This document shows, in pieces, positions 54,314-63,500 of a stretch of DNA of 64,000 nucleotides. Made by a program: the position numbers and the translations under genes. Numbering within the stretch: the first letter of the stretch is position 1; the number at the start of each line of letters is the position of its first letter. Under the pieces are notes generated by a model. The model worked only from the letters and a program-made list of their open reading frames with translations. It was not told where the DNA came from and ran no database searches. The DNA is from Paenibacillus sp. LHD-117 (GTDB lineage Bacteria > Bacillota > Bacilli > Paenibacillales > Paenibacillaceae): NCBI RefSeq assembly GCF_030929555.1, contig NZ_JAVFVT010000001.1:62001-126000 (forward strand), read 5' to 3'.

Positions 54314-55993
54314 CTAAACTAATTCCCCCTTCAAGACCTCTTGTTTGATATAGTCTGCCTGCCAATAAGCCAATGCTCCGATGGTCTCCGTTACGTTAAA
54401 AGCCGACATCGTGGGAAATAAAGAATTTCCGCTGATAAACAAATTGCGAATCCCGTGAACTTTTCCGTAGCGGTCTGTCACCGATTCCTTCGGGTTTTCC
54501 CCCATTCTGGTTCCGCCGCTCGGATGCGTCATCTCCCATGGAGGTTGAACGTGTTGTCCTCCCCATATTTTTTTTGCTCCACCTGCCTGCAGAATTTCTA
54601 CCATTTTCGGATAAAAAAATTGCTGCATATTGTTCAACTGCGGACTCCAATCAAAGGTTAACCTCGGAAGAGGAAGGCCATAATGATTTTTGGCGTGGGG
54701 ATCGAGATCGATGAAGGAAGTCAACATTGGAGGGTCTGTTAGCATCGCATGAACCTGATAATAATGACTGTAGGTTCGTGCCATGAAATCTTTGTATAAA
54801 GGTCCGAAGCGCGGAACTCCGTCAGGCAGTTCAACTGTTTTCGCGAATTCTATGGGCTGTCCTGCATTTCCGGTAACCTTTGCGCCGTAGATATAACCGC
54901 CCATGATAAAACCGAGCCCCATATGATCAAAATGATCTTCCGTAAAATCCGAAATCGCCATTACAGGCTCTGAAGGCCCGATATGAACATTCATCAGTTC
55001 ATCAAACAATCCGTTTATCCCGAATCTCGGATGCTGGTGAAAGTATTTTCCCACCTGAGCATGCTGATTCCCGATGCCGCTGGGCGCATATGGATTTCCG
55101 GACAGAAGCAGCAGCCAAACATTATAAAATGTATTTGCCGCCAGAATCACAATACTTGCCGTAATTTCATGCTCGTTTCCTGCAGAATCCAGACATACGA
55201 CACCTTCTATCCGATCCCGCCGGTTCATTGTCATTCGAATCACATAGCGGTCAACAAGCAAAGTGAAGTTCGGATTCTTTAGCGCTTCTCTGAGTTCCGT
55301 CACTCTCGTATTCGATTTAGCTTCCACCGTACATTCAAAACTTTGGCAGAAACCACAGGAGCCTGTGCGTTTCCGGCCTTGATAATCTCTGGAGAGGATA
55401 CCCGCCGGCATAGGAAACGGTTCATATCCCAAAGACCTGCATGCCTGTGCAAAGTGGTTCGTCGCAAAGCCTTGTTCGAATGGAGGCAAAGGATAAGGAG
55501 CAGATCTTGGGGGGCCGAACTTCATTTTATCATCTCCAGAAACACCAATTCTGTACTCAAATTTTGTGTAGTAAGGCTCCAGATCTTCATAAGAAATCGG
55601 CCAGTTGGCGATCGCGCCGCCCGGTATCTGCCCCCAAACGTCCAGAGCCTTAAAGACGGAAGGTTCAAACCGCCAACTGACTCCTCCCCAATGAGTCATA
55701 CTCCCTCCTGGTCCCCAGCCATCAAGCCCTTGGGTTATGCGAGGAAACACTTTTTGCGTTGCAGTCCGCGAGTGGGGTCTCCACGTCATCCCTCCAACCT
55801 TCGGAGTGGCCCACATAAGATCCTGCCGGATAGGAAACCTGAGTTCATCCATCGATACGTCCTTTGTCTCAAACATGGGCCCCCGTTCAAGCACACAAAC
55901 AGACAATCCTGCATCACTTAGTTCTCTTCCAATAATTCCTCCTGACGCACCTGCTCCAATGATGATCACGTCATAATCAGGTCTTTTCTTCAT
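54314..55993 (-). CDS. GMC-type oxidoreductase (gluconate 2-dehydrogenase flavoprotein-like)
   Basis: 559 residues. An FAD-binding Rossmann start (VIIIGAGASGGIIGRELSDA), then GWGPGGSMTHWGG, and the GMC_oxred_C end with THPSGGTRMG and NLFISGNSLFPTMSAFNVTE. There is no signal peptide. Members oxidise sugars or polyols with FAD and pass electrons to a partner. The start overlaps the upstream small-subunit gene by 17 bases, so they form a two-gene operon. It faces against its neighbours and sits inside an apparently broken GH43 gene, which suggests insertion. Confidence 0.9.
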   Translation of the reverse strand: MKKRPDYDVIIIGAGASGGIIGRELSDAGLSVCVLERGPMFETKDVSMDELRFPIRQDLMWATPKVGGMTWRPHSRTATQKVFPRITQGLDGWGPGGSMTHWGGVSWRFEPSVFKALDVWGQIPGGAIANWPISYEDLEPYYTKFEYRIGVSGDDKMKFGPPRSAPYPLPPFEQGFATNHFAQACRSLGYEPFPMPAGILSRDYQGRKRTGSCGFCQSFECTVEAKSNTRVTELREALKNPNFTLLVDRYVIRMTMNRRDRIEGVVCLDSAGNEHEITASIVILAANTFYNVWLLLLSGNPYAPSGIGNQHAQVGKYFHQHPRFGINGLFDELMNVHIGPSEPVMAISDFTEDHFDHMGLGFIMGGYIYGAKVTGNAGQPIEFAKTVELPDGVPRFGPLYKDFMARTYSHYYQVHAMLTDPPMLTSFIDLDPHAKNHYGLPLPRLTFDWSPQLNNMQQFFYPKMVEILQAGGAKKIWGGQHVQPPWEMTHPSGGTRMGENPKESVTDRYGKVHGIRNLFISGNSLFPTMSAFNVTETIGALAYWQADYIKQEVLKGELV

Positions 55994-56447
55994 AAACGAT
56001 TCCTCCCAGTGAATAATAAATGGTCGGATGTCTCGTTTTATTGATCGTCTCCGGCGGGTAAAAGGTGGGGCCTGCGTAGCCTAACAGACGCCAACCATAA
56101 CCTTCAAAGTTGCCGCCATAAATAGGATCGCTGAATACCCCCTCCAAAGTATGATCTCTTAATAACTCAAAAAAAGGGGTATTCTCATTTTGAATAAGAA
56201 GCTGATTGAGTTGATTTTTGTCAAGATGAAGCAGGCTCAACCGGAAAAGTTGTTGGGCTGCTCTCTCCAATTGCTGTAACCCATTACGATACACTCCCAC
56301 TAAAAAAGGGTTACTTTCCATATCTCTTAAAACAAAGTTATACGTTTGGGCCTCAATTGCACCTGGAAATATCGCTTCAGTCAGTATATTGATCAGCTCC
56401 ATCTCCTCTTTTGAAAGCAATTTCATTCCCCCTTTCTTATGATTCAA
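55977..56447 (-). CDS. gluconate 2-dehydrogenase subunit 3-like protein
   Basis: About 150 residues. The pattern LLSKEEMELINILTEAIFPG ... FFELLRDHTLEGVFSDPIYG ... GGNFEGYGWRLLGY matches the small subunit (subunit 3) that accompanies GMC flavoproteins. No Tat signal is visible, unlike in many family members. The start may be ATG 56447 or 56426; the AAAGGGGG site is badly spaced for both. Confidence 0.8.
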   Translation of the reverse strand: MNHKKGGMKLLSKEEMELINILTEAIFPGAIEAQTYNFVLRDMESNPFLVGVYRNGLQQLERAAQQLFRLSLLHLDKNQLNQLLIQNENTPFFELLRDHTLEGVFSDPIYGGNFEGYGWRLLGYAGPTFYPPETINKTRHPTIYYSLGGIVYEEKT

Positions 56448-56504
56448 ACTATGTATATGCTTTTTTTTTACCGTTTTGCATACAATATTTTGGAGGTGAG
56501 AGGG

Positions 56505-56861
56505 GTGCAGAAAAATATTTTCATGGAAGCTGCGGAGTACGCAAGAAGGTGGGCGCCGAATGAAAGAAGTCTGTTAATTTTCCCAGTTGAGAAACTGGAG
56601 GAATTAACCAAAATAAAAACAACTTTACCACGATATCCTGTTTTATATGTGACGAAAACAAGTTATATTCCATATGCAACAAAAGCCGAGATCTTAAGAC
56701 GAAAAGACCCAAATTTGTTTTTGATCGGTGGAACAGATATGATTTCCGAGTGGGTGGCCTACGTATTAACCACCCTGACGAAAGGGCAGGTATATCGAAT
56801 CATTTCAGAAGATTTATCAGGGATTGATATCGGAGACAATCACAGCGCTTGTATGTTATGA
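56505..56861 (+). CDS. CWB2-like (cell-wall-binding repeat) protein, short, possibly a fragment
   Basis: About 118 residues. The stretch YPVLYVTKTSYIPYATKAEI followed by NLFLIGGTDMISEWVAYVL follows the cell_wall_binding_2 pattern (PILLV...IP..T...L......IIGGTGAIS..V...L). Normally three such repeats occur per protein; only one or so is present and there is no signal peptide. GTG 56505 has GGAGG eight bases upstream. It is divergent from the GMC pair and seems to belong to the same inserted segment. Confidence 0.5.
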   Translation: MQKNIFMEAAEYARRWAPNERSLLIFPVEKLEELTKIKTTLPRYPVLYVTKTSYIPYATKAEILRRKDPNLFLIGGTDMISEWVAYVLTTLTKGQVYRIISEDLSGIDIGDNHSACML

Positions 56862-56865
56862 CTCC

Positions 56866-56958
56866 AAGTGCATAACTCATGTTGCAAACAGGGATTTAAT
56901 AGGTCCTTGGGAAAAATTCCAATTCATCGATAATGGAGACGGGCCGTTCGTTTGCTGA
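56866..56958 (+). pseudogene. relic of a fascin-like domain
   Basis: 31 codons reading KCITHVANRDLIGPWEKFQF, then IDNGDG, and a stop. It matches the LIANREQVGGTWERFQVV / DNGDG motif of the fascin-like domain at the end of the GH5 frame. No start. Probably the tail of the GH43 gene whose head lies at 54007-54306. Confidence 0.7.
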
Positions 56959-56978
56959 ACGGTCATTTTCTATTTCTT
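56940..56978 (+). terminator. rho-independent terminator
   Basis: GGCCGTTC (56942-56949), loop TTTGCT, GAACGGTC (56957-56964) with one G-T pair, then ATTTTCTATTTCTT. It overlaps the end of the fascin relic, as if it were the original gene's own terminator. Confidence 0.75.
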
Positions 56979-57007
56979 CAAAAGTAAAAAGAATAAAGTA
57001 CGCTAAC

Positions 57008-57042
57008 TTTTGAATATCAGATTCCATTTAAAAGCGCTTACA
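57008..57042 (+). promoter_or_regulatory. second shared regulatory element, SLH-GH43 copy
   Basis: TTTTGAATAT-CAG-ATTCCAT-T followed by TAAAAGCGCTTACA, a cre with 13 of 14 matches. 30 of 35 bases equal the copy at 47054-47088. Here the GAATAT palindrome is imperfect. Confidence 0.6.
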
Positions 57043-57102
57043 ACGAGCTTAAAATTAAGAGCGAAGAGCTTACTATCAATGGAAGATGAAGGGGGAGAAT
57101 TG

Positions 57103-60100
57103 ATGAAGATGAAGAAAAAGGCAATAGGTTTGCTTGTGGCCATCTTATTGATTACGAATTTGTTAGCTTCTGTATCTTATGCGGATAATCCCGTGGTGCA
57201 AACGGTTTATACGGCTGACCCAGCGCCGATGGTCTACAATGATACTGTCTACCTGTATACCGGCCGGGACGAGGATAATTCGACTTGGTATACAATGAAC
57301 GAATGGAGAGTCTATTCTTCCAAGGATATGGTGAATTGGACGGATCACGGTGTTCCATTAACTTATGAAACGTTTAGCTGGGCCAAGGGTGATGCATGGG
57401 CAAGTCAGGTTGTAGAAAGGAATGGTAAGTTTTATTGGTATGTGACGGTTAGTCATAAAACACTTAATCGCGCAGCAATAGGCGTCGCGGTCTCAGACAG
57501 TCCAACGGGGCCTTTCGTGGACGCACTAGGAGAGCCGTTAATAGCTGCCAATTGGGGGGATATCGATCCGACGGTATTCATTGACGACGATGGACAAGCA
57601 TACTTGTATTGGGGGAATCCGAATCTCTGGTACGTGGAATTAAACGAAAACATGATTTCATATGACGAAGAGGTTGGCATTGTTCAAGTGCCGCTTACGA
57701 AAGAAGGATTCGGTGAAAGACTCGGCAATCCGGATAGATCAACGTTGTATGAAGAAGGTCCTTGGCTTTATAAACGCAATCAATTGTATTATCTAATCTA
57801 TGCCGCCAGCGGCATTCCAGAAAATATTGCTTATTCCACAAGCGAATCCCCTACTGGTCCATGGACATTTAGAGGAATTATTATGCCTTCACAAGGGGGA
57901 AGCTTCACAAATCACCCTGGGATTATTGATTTTAAGGGGAATACTTACTTTTTCTATCACAATGGCGCTCTCCCGGGAGGGGGGGGATTCACCCGATCAG
58001 CTGCCGTTGAGCAATTCGAGTTCAACGAAGATGGAACGATTCCGATGTTTAACATGACAACAGAAGGGCCAGAGAGCGTAGGAAATCTGAATCCTTATGA
58101 GCGGAACGAAGCGGAGACTATTGCATGGACGATCGGCGTTGAGACGGAGCCGAGTATTCAAGGCGGGATGAGCGTCAGCGATATAGATTATGGCGATTAC
58201 ATCAAGGTCAAAGACGTTGATTTCGGAGCGACAGGTGCCGGAACATTCACGGCAAGCGTATCCAGCGCCTCCAAAGGCGGGCTGATTGAACTTCGTCTAG
58301 ACAGTCAGGACGGTACTGTCATTGGCTCGCTTCCGGTATCATTTACAGAAGAGAACAATTGGAAATTGGAAACGGCAAATGTCTCCGGCGCTGTCGGCGT
58401 TCATGATTTGTTTCTTGTTTTCAAAGGAGACAGCACTGGCGATATGTTCAAAATGGATGATTGGAATTTTACCGAGAAGGGCGATCATGATCTAGTCGCT
58501 ATCAACGCGTCTATCGACAACTATAAGCTTGATACCGTATCGGGAACCAATAAAGCTCAAATGACGGTAACGGCTATTTATGCCGACGGAACAAGCAGTG
58601 ATGTTACCGAACAAGCTGTGGCTGTGCCTGATCAGGAAGGACTCGTTTCGATTGACGGCGGGGTGGTCACAGGAATTGGATACGGAAAAGCTGAAATTAA
58701 TGTAAATTATAGCGGGCGAACAGATGTGCTTCGTGTTGTCGTCAAAGATCTGAAGAGCGAGCTGACGCCCAAACAGATTACGATCGACAAAAAAGCAGTA
58801 TCTTTGTGGATTGGCGCTGCAGAGAACGTAGCAGTAACTGTTGAATATATGGACGGTCGCATTGAAGACGTAACGGACAAAGCAGTTTTCCATAACATGC
58901 ATCCAGAAATTGCGGATGTGGTCAATGGTCATATTACCGCGAAGTCGGAAGGCACGACGAATGTATCCGTAAGCTTCCAAGGAATATTAGGCGAAGCTGT
59001 TACTGAGTCTTTTTCCATTACCGTATCTAAACTAGTTGATTTAATAGAGAATGGCGGTTTTGAAGAAGGAATATCTCCTTGGATCGTTAACGATACCGCT
59101 TCAATTGCTGTGACAGAGGATGCTGCCTTAAGCGGCTCGAAGGCGTTGCATGTTACAGGCAGAACTGCCACGGGATCAGGTCCGAAGCAGTCTGTTGAAG
59201 GAAAGATCAAAGGTGGCGTAACTTACGTCTTCTCCGCGAAGGTGAGATACGAGTCTGGTCCGGCGACAAGACAATTTATCTTTACAATTCGTAACGAAGA
59301 TTGGGTAAACATGAGTGAGTCGGATCCAAGTTGGTGGGTCTTTAAGGATATGGGTCACGGAATTATAACGAAAGGCGAATGGGGGACAATCGAAGGAACG
59401 GTTACAGTTCCCGCTGACGCCAACTTCAGCAGGCCAGCCATCTTTATTGAAACTTCATGGTCAGCGGCGAATGATCCTATCAACGATTTAATGGACTTTT
59501 ACGTTGATGACGTATCCTTCCAAGATACGACCGCTGTTTCACCAACATCAACACCAACACCAACACCAACGCCAACACCAACACCAACACCAACACCAAC
59601 GCCGACACCAACACCAACACCAACACCAACACCAACACCAACACCAACACCAACGCCAACGACAACATCGAGCCCAGCACCGACTCAGGCACCAACGTCA
59701 ATTCCGTCACCAACTGCAACGCCGATACCGAGCGAAACGGCAATACCAACCGAGAAACCTCCAGTTCCTGCATTTACGGACTTGAAAGGTTATGATTGGG
59801 CAAGAGAAGCGATCACATATCTGACGGAGCTCGGGGTTATCAAAGGGACTTCATCCAATACGTATGAACCGGAGCGCACTGTAACCAGAGCCGAATTTAT
59901 TACCATGTTGATTAGAGCGCTTGGGCTCGAGGCTGAGGCAACCGATAATTTTGATGACGTTGCAGTAGGAACATTCTATTATGATGCGTTGAGAATCGCG
60001 AAGCAACTCGGAATTGTTCTAGGTAGCGGCAATAATATTTTCGATCCGAACGGACTCATTTCTAGGCAACAAATGATGGTTACCGTTGTGCGGGCGCTAA

Positions 60101-60318
60101 ATGCCGCCAGCATCTTATTGCCGCAGAGTACTGAAGGAAGCTTGCCGGTATTTGAAGATGCAACCGAGATAGCCGACTATGCAGAGAATGCTGTTAGAAT
60201 CATGGTAACATCCGGCTTTATTGTTGGGGATGATGAAGGTCTTCTTCGGCCTCTGGATACCGCTATAAGAGCTGAAGCAGCAGTCATTATATATCGGATC
60301 TTAAACGCATTCCAATAA
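57103..60318 (+). CDS. SLH-anchored GH43 enzyme with CBM6, Ig-like and CBM4/9-type modules
   Basis: 1071 residues from ATG 57103 (AAGGGGGAGA upstream; the frame is open to 57010 but that part is the promoter). Signal peptide ending VSYA; GH43 propeller with Asp in [12 protein letters not shown], Asp in [12 protein letters not shown] and general acid Glu in [14 protein letters not shown]6; two BIG2-like Ig domains; a CBM4/9/22-type sandwich ([14 protein letters not shown] to [10 protein letters not shown]); a Thr-Pro linker; three SLH repeats. A surface arabinofuranosidase or xylosidase acting on arabinoxylan. The GH43-CBM6 half resembles the intracellular enzyme at 523. No defects seen. Confidence 0.93.
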   Translation: MKMKKKAIGLLVAILLITNLLASVSYADNPVVQTVYTADPAPMVYNDTVYLYTGRDEDNSTWYTMNEWRVYSSKDMVNWTDHGVPLTYETFSWAKGDAWASQVVERNGKFYWYVTVSHKTLNRAAIGVAVSDSPTGPFVDALGEPLIAANWGDIDPTVFIDDDGQAYLYWGNPNLWYVELNENMISYDEEVGIVQVPLTKEGFGERLGNPDRSTLYEEGPWLYKRNQLYYLIYAASGIPENIAYSTSESPTGPWTFRGIIMPSQGGSFTNHPGIIDFKGNTYFFYHNGALPGGGGFTRSAAVEQFEFNEDGTIPMFNMTTEGPESVGNLNPYERNEAETIAWTIGVETEPSIQGGMSVSDIDYGDYIKVKDVDFGATGAGTFTASVSSASKGGLIELRLDSQDGTVIGSLPVSFTEENNWKLETANVSGAVGVHDLFLVFKGDSTGDMFKMDDWNFTEKGDHDLVAINASIDNYKLDTVSGTNKAQMTVTAIYADGTSSDVTEQAVAVPDQEGLVSIDGGVVTGIGYGKAEINVNYSGRTDVLRVVVKDLKSELTPKQITIDKKAVSLWIGAAENVAVTVEYMDGRIEDVTDKAVFHNMHPEIADVVNGHITAKSEGTTNVSVSFQGILGEAVTESFSITVSKLVDLIENGGFEEGISPWIVNDTASIAVTEDAALSGSKALHVTGRTATGSGPKQSVEGKIKGGVTYVFSAKVRYESGPATRQFIFTIRNEDWVNMSESDPSWWVFKDMGHGIITKGEWGTIEGTVTVPADANFSRPAIFIETSWSAANDPINDLMDFYVDDVSFQDTTAVSPTSTPTPTPTPTPTPTPTPTPTPTPTPTPTPTPTPTPTPTTTSSPAPTQAPTSIPSPTATPIPSETAIPTEKPPVPAFTDLKGYDWAREAITYLTELGVIKGTSSNTYEPERTVTRAEFITMLIRALGLEAEATDNFDDVAVGTFYYDALRIAKQLGIVLGSGNNIFDPNGLISRQQMMVTVVRALNAASILLPQSTEGSLPVFEDATEIADYAENAVRIMVTSGFIVGDDEGLLRPLDTAIRAEAAVIIYRILNAFQ
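59541..59670 (+). repeat. 6-bp tandem repeat coding for a Thr-Pro linker
   Basis: About twenty near-perfect CCAACA units with occasional CCAACG and CCGACA, read as (TP)n between the CBM and SLH domains. Such a run is prone to length change. It also opens a long artificial Val/Leu-rich frame on the - strand. Confidence 0.95.
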
Positions 60319-60330
60319 TTCAAATATAAG

Positions 60331-60379
60331 ATATGAAGGCTGTTCAGGTTTATTTCCTGTAACGGCCTTCATTTTTTTG
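60331..60379 (+). terminator. rho-independent terminator
   Basis: ATGAAGGC ... GCCTTCAT outer stem with further inner pairing (AGG/CCT), then a run of seven T. Ends the SLH-GH43 gene. Confidence 0.88.
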
Positions 60380-60424
60380 GGGAACCATGCTGTTTTTACG
60401 TCATCCGACCATTCTGACAGCTAG

Positions 60425-60485
60425 CCTTTCACAGGTATTTTCACGGAGTTTGGCAGGTAGTTTCTATAGATGGACTGCGCTACTC
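60425..60485 (+). promoter_or_regulatory. composite operator upstream of GH51
   Basis: CAGGT at 60432-60436 and 60454-60458 (22 apart), then GCGCTAC with its CG at 60478-60479, 24 bases after the second repeat, as in the other copies. The second repeat lies 96 bases before the ATG, about 28 further than in the other genes. Confidence 0.55.
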
Positions 60486-60549
60486 TTAACGATATCATGC
60501 TTGCATTCTGCATGAAAAAATCAGTTTCTAGAAAGCGCAGGTGTAAATC

Positions 60550-63500
60550 ATGAATACTGGTCACCAGCCTATGCTGCAATCGAATGAGCCGAACATGAAG
60601 AATCTAAAGCTTTGGTACAGATTTGATCGGAATGACGACTCCATCGTAAAGGATTTCTCGGGGAACGGATTTGATGGCGTATGTTTTAATTCGCCGACTT
60701 GGGGCACCGGTTTAAGCGGCGATTCTATGAAGTTCACGGGCGGCACTGCTTCATCGAATGCGCCATATGTCGCGATTCCAAATGGCGTTTTAAAGAATAT
60801 GGAACAAGTCACGATCGCTTCAAGAATCAAATGGACGGGAAACGGGACTGCCAATCAGTGGATCTTCGCGATCGGAAGCCATACAGAACGTTATCTCTTT
60901 GCGACTCCGAAAGGGAATCCGGGCACCTGTTACGCCGCCATTCGAAACGACGCCGACTTAGCATCGACAACGTTAGGAGAGCAAGGCGTCGCTTCCAGCT
61001 CACAGCTTGTTGAAGGGGCATGGATTCACGTGGCTTTGACCATGGATCCCGCAGCTAAAACCTGTGTGCTATACCTTGAGGGGAAAGAAGTAGCGAGAAA
61101 TAGCCAAATGACGAAGAATATTGCTGAGTTGTGCGACACCAATCAGGATTGGGCGGGGTATATCGGAAAGTCGTTTTTCGACGATCCCTATTTTGAGGGG
61201 GAGATAGATGATTTTCGGATTTATGATATCGCATTATCAAGTGAGAGAATTGCTGAAATTCAAGAAGAGGGACTTGAAGATGCCGATGTCGTTCTAGCCG
61301 TTAAGCAGGATCTGCAATTCAATGATCTAGACATTGTAACGAATCATCTAGTGCTGCCTAATCGCCTATACGGAGCCACCATTGACTGGTGTTCGGATAA
61401 ATCGGAGTATCTTACTCTTGAAGGTATTGTATCAAGGCCAATAGCGGGACAACAGGCAGCGGTGATCTCCCTTGAAGCAACGATATCCAAAGGAACTGAA
61501 GTTGATAAGAAAAGGTTCACAGTTAGAGTACTCCCGGAGAATGAAGCGCCATTTAGACTAGTCGTTAATGCTGGTAGAAAGGAAGTCGATATTCATCCGA
61601 ATTTGTTCGGATTATTCTTCGAGGACATTAACTATTCGCTTGATGGTGGATTATACCCCGAGTTGGTACAGAACGGTTCATTCGAATTCTTGCGATCTTC
61701 TGAGAATGCTCTTGTTCAAACTTATGACGGTCTCCATGCTTGGCATAAGCTGGAACGTGCAGGAAGTTCCGTTTCCATTACAACAGCAGATACAAACGGT
61801 TTACACGAAAACAATCCGAATTATCTGGAGATCATCTCCCATGAATCCGGAACTGGCATTTATAATATCGGGTTCCCGGATGAGCCGGGCAATTCGACAC
61901 CAGGCATGCGAATCGTGCAGGGAGAGCGGTATTTATGCTCGTTTTTTGCAAGGGGCGTAGATTATAGCGGATCAATCGAGATTGGCATCACCAGCGCCGA
62001 CGGTGTTGTCGATTATGCGGCTTCTACAATAGAAGGAGTTTTTGGCGACTGGAAGAAGTTTAGCTGCGTTCTGGAGCCGACGGGTTCGTCTTCGACGGCT
62101 AGGCTTCAGCTTGTGATGACAAGCGCTGGTATTCTGCATTTGGACATGGTGTCCTTATTCCCTGAGCGTACATGGAAAAATAGGGAGAACGGTGTACGTA
62201 ATGATCTAGGCGAAATGTTGAATGATATGGGAGCTAAGTTTTTTCGCTTTCCAGGAGGATGTCTGGTTGAAGGAAGAGTGATCGAAAACCGGTATAAGTG
62301 GAAGGAAACGGTCGGTCTGCTTGAAACACGCAAACAAACGTTCAATCAATGGTCGTTTAGGCCCGAATATCCGCACTATAATCAGTCTTTTGGATTTGGC
62401 TTTTATGAATATTTCCAATTGGCGGAGGACTTAGGTGCTGAACCGATTCCGTGTTTGAATGCCGGCATCTCTCACCATGACGCAGCGGGACGAGTTACAA
62501 TGGTGCCAATGGAGCGAATGGGGGAAGTGGTGCAAGACGCTCTCGACCTTATCGACTTCGCTAACGGCACGGATATGACCAACCAATGGGCTAAGTTAAG
62601 GTCAGACATGGGGCATCCGGAGCCGTTCCATCTAAAATACTTGGAGATCGGAAATGAAAACGGAGGTCCCGAATATTACGAGCGATATAAGCTTTTCTCT
62701 GAGGCTCTTCGAGCTTCGCATCCAGAAATTAAGTTGATTGTTGGCGGAGGATTTACAAAAAACGATGCGATTAACTTAGAAACCTGGTCTAGAATGCAGA
62801 GGGGAGATATCGACGCTGATATTGTCGACGACCATTATTATTTGGATCCCAATGACTTTTACAACAGCATGAATCTATACGACAACTACGATCGCAATCT
62901 TGGCACCGTGTTTGTCGGCGAATACGCATCTAGAGGAAACCGAATGGAGAATGCGCTTGCAGAAGCCGCCTACATGACCCACTTGGAGGAGAATGGCGAT
63001 GTCGTGGAGTTAGCCGCTTATGCCCCTCTATTGGCGAAGCACAACTATATGCAATGGGCGCCCGATGCGATCTTCTTCACGAACGAAACCTGCTACGGTA
63101 CGCCGAATTATTATGTCCAGAAGTTATTCATGCGCAATGTCGCGAACTATACTCTATTGTGGGAGTTGATTCGAAACGGTAAGGCAGCCCATAAGATTCA
63201 AGGAGCAATCGGGTTAGGCTCCAATCGTACCTCCGTTGAGTTCACCAACTTGACTGTAATCAATGATGATAGTGGAGCTATTTTGTTAAGTGACGATACC
63301 TCGAACGATCGTTTGCAATGGTCGGTTTCGACCGGGATATGGGGATTTTCTAATGGTGTATGCGCGCAGACCAATCCATTGGCATCAAACGCGTTGATCT
63401 ACACAGGAAATTTTCAAGCCAATAATTACACTTTAACGGTCAGAGCGAGAAAAACGGCAGGCGAAGAAGGATTCGTCATTCATCTCGGACAGCGTGACAG

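Noticed and set aside
54300..56870. Transposon carrying the GMC genes
   Set aside because: No transposase, terminal inverted repeats or target duplication could be seen at the borders.
59480..59785. Long Val/Leu-rich frame on the - strand and a His/Gln-rich frame on the + strand
   Set aside because: Both are other-frame readings of the (CCAACA)n repeat that codes for the Thr-Pro linker.
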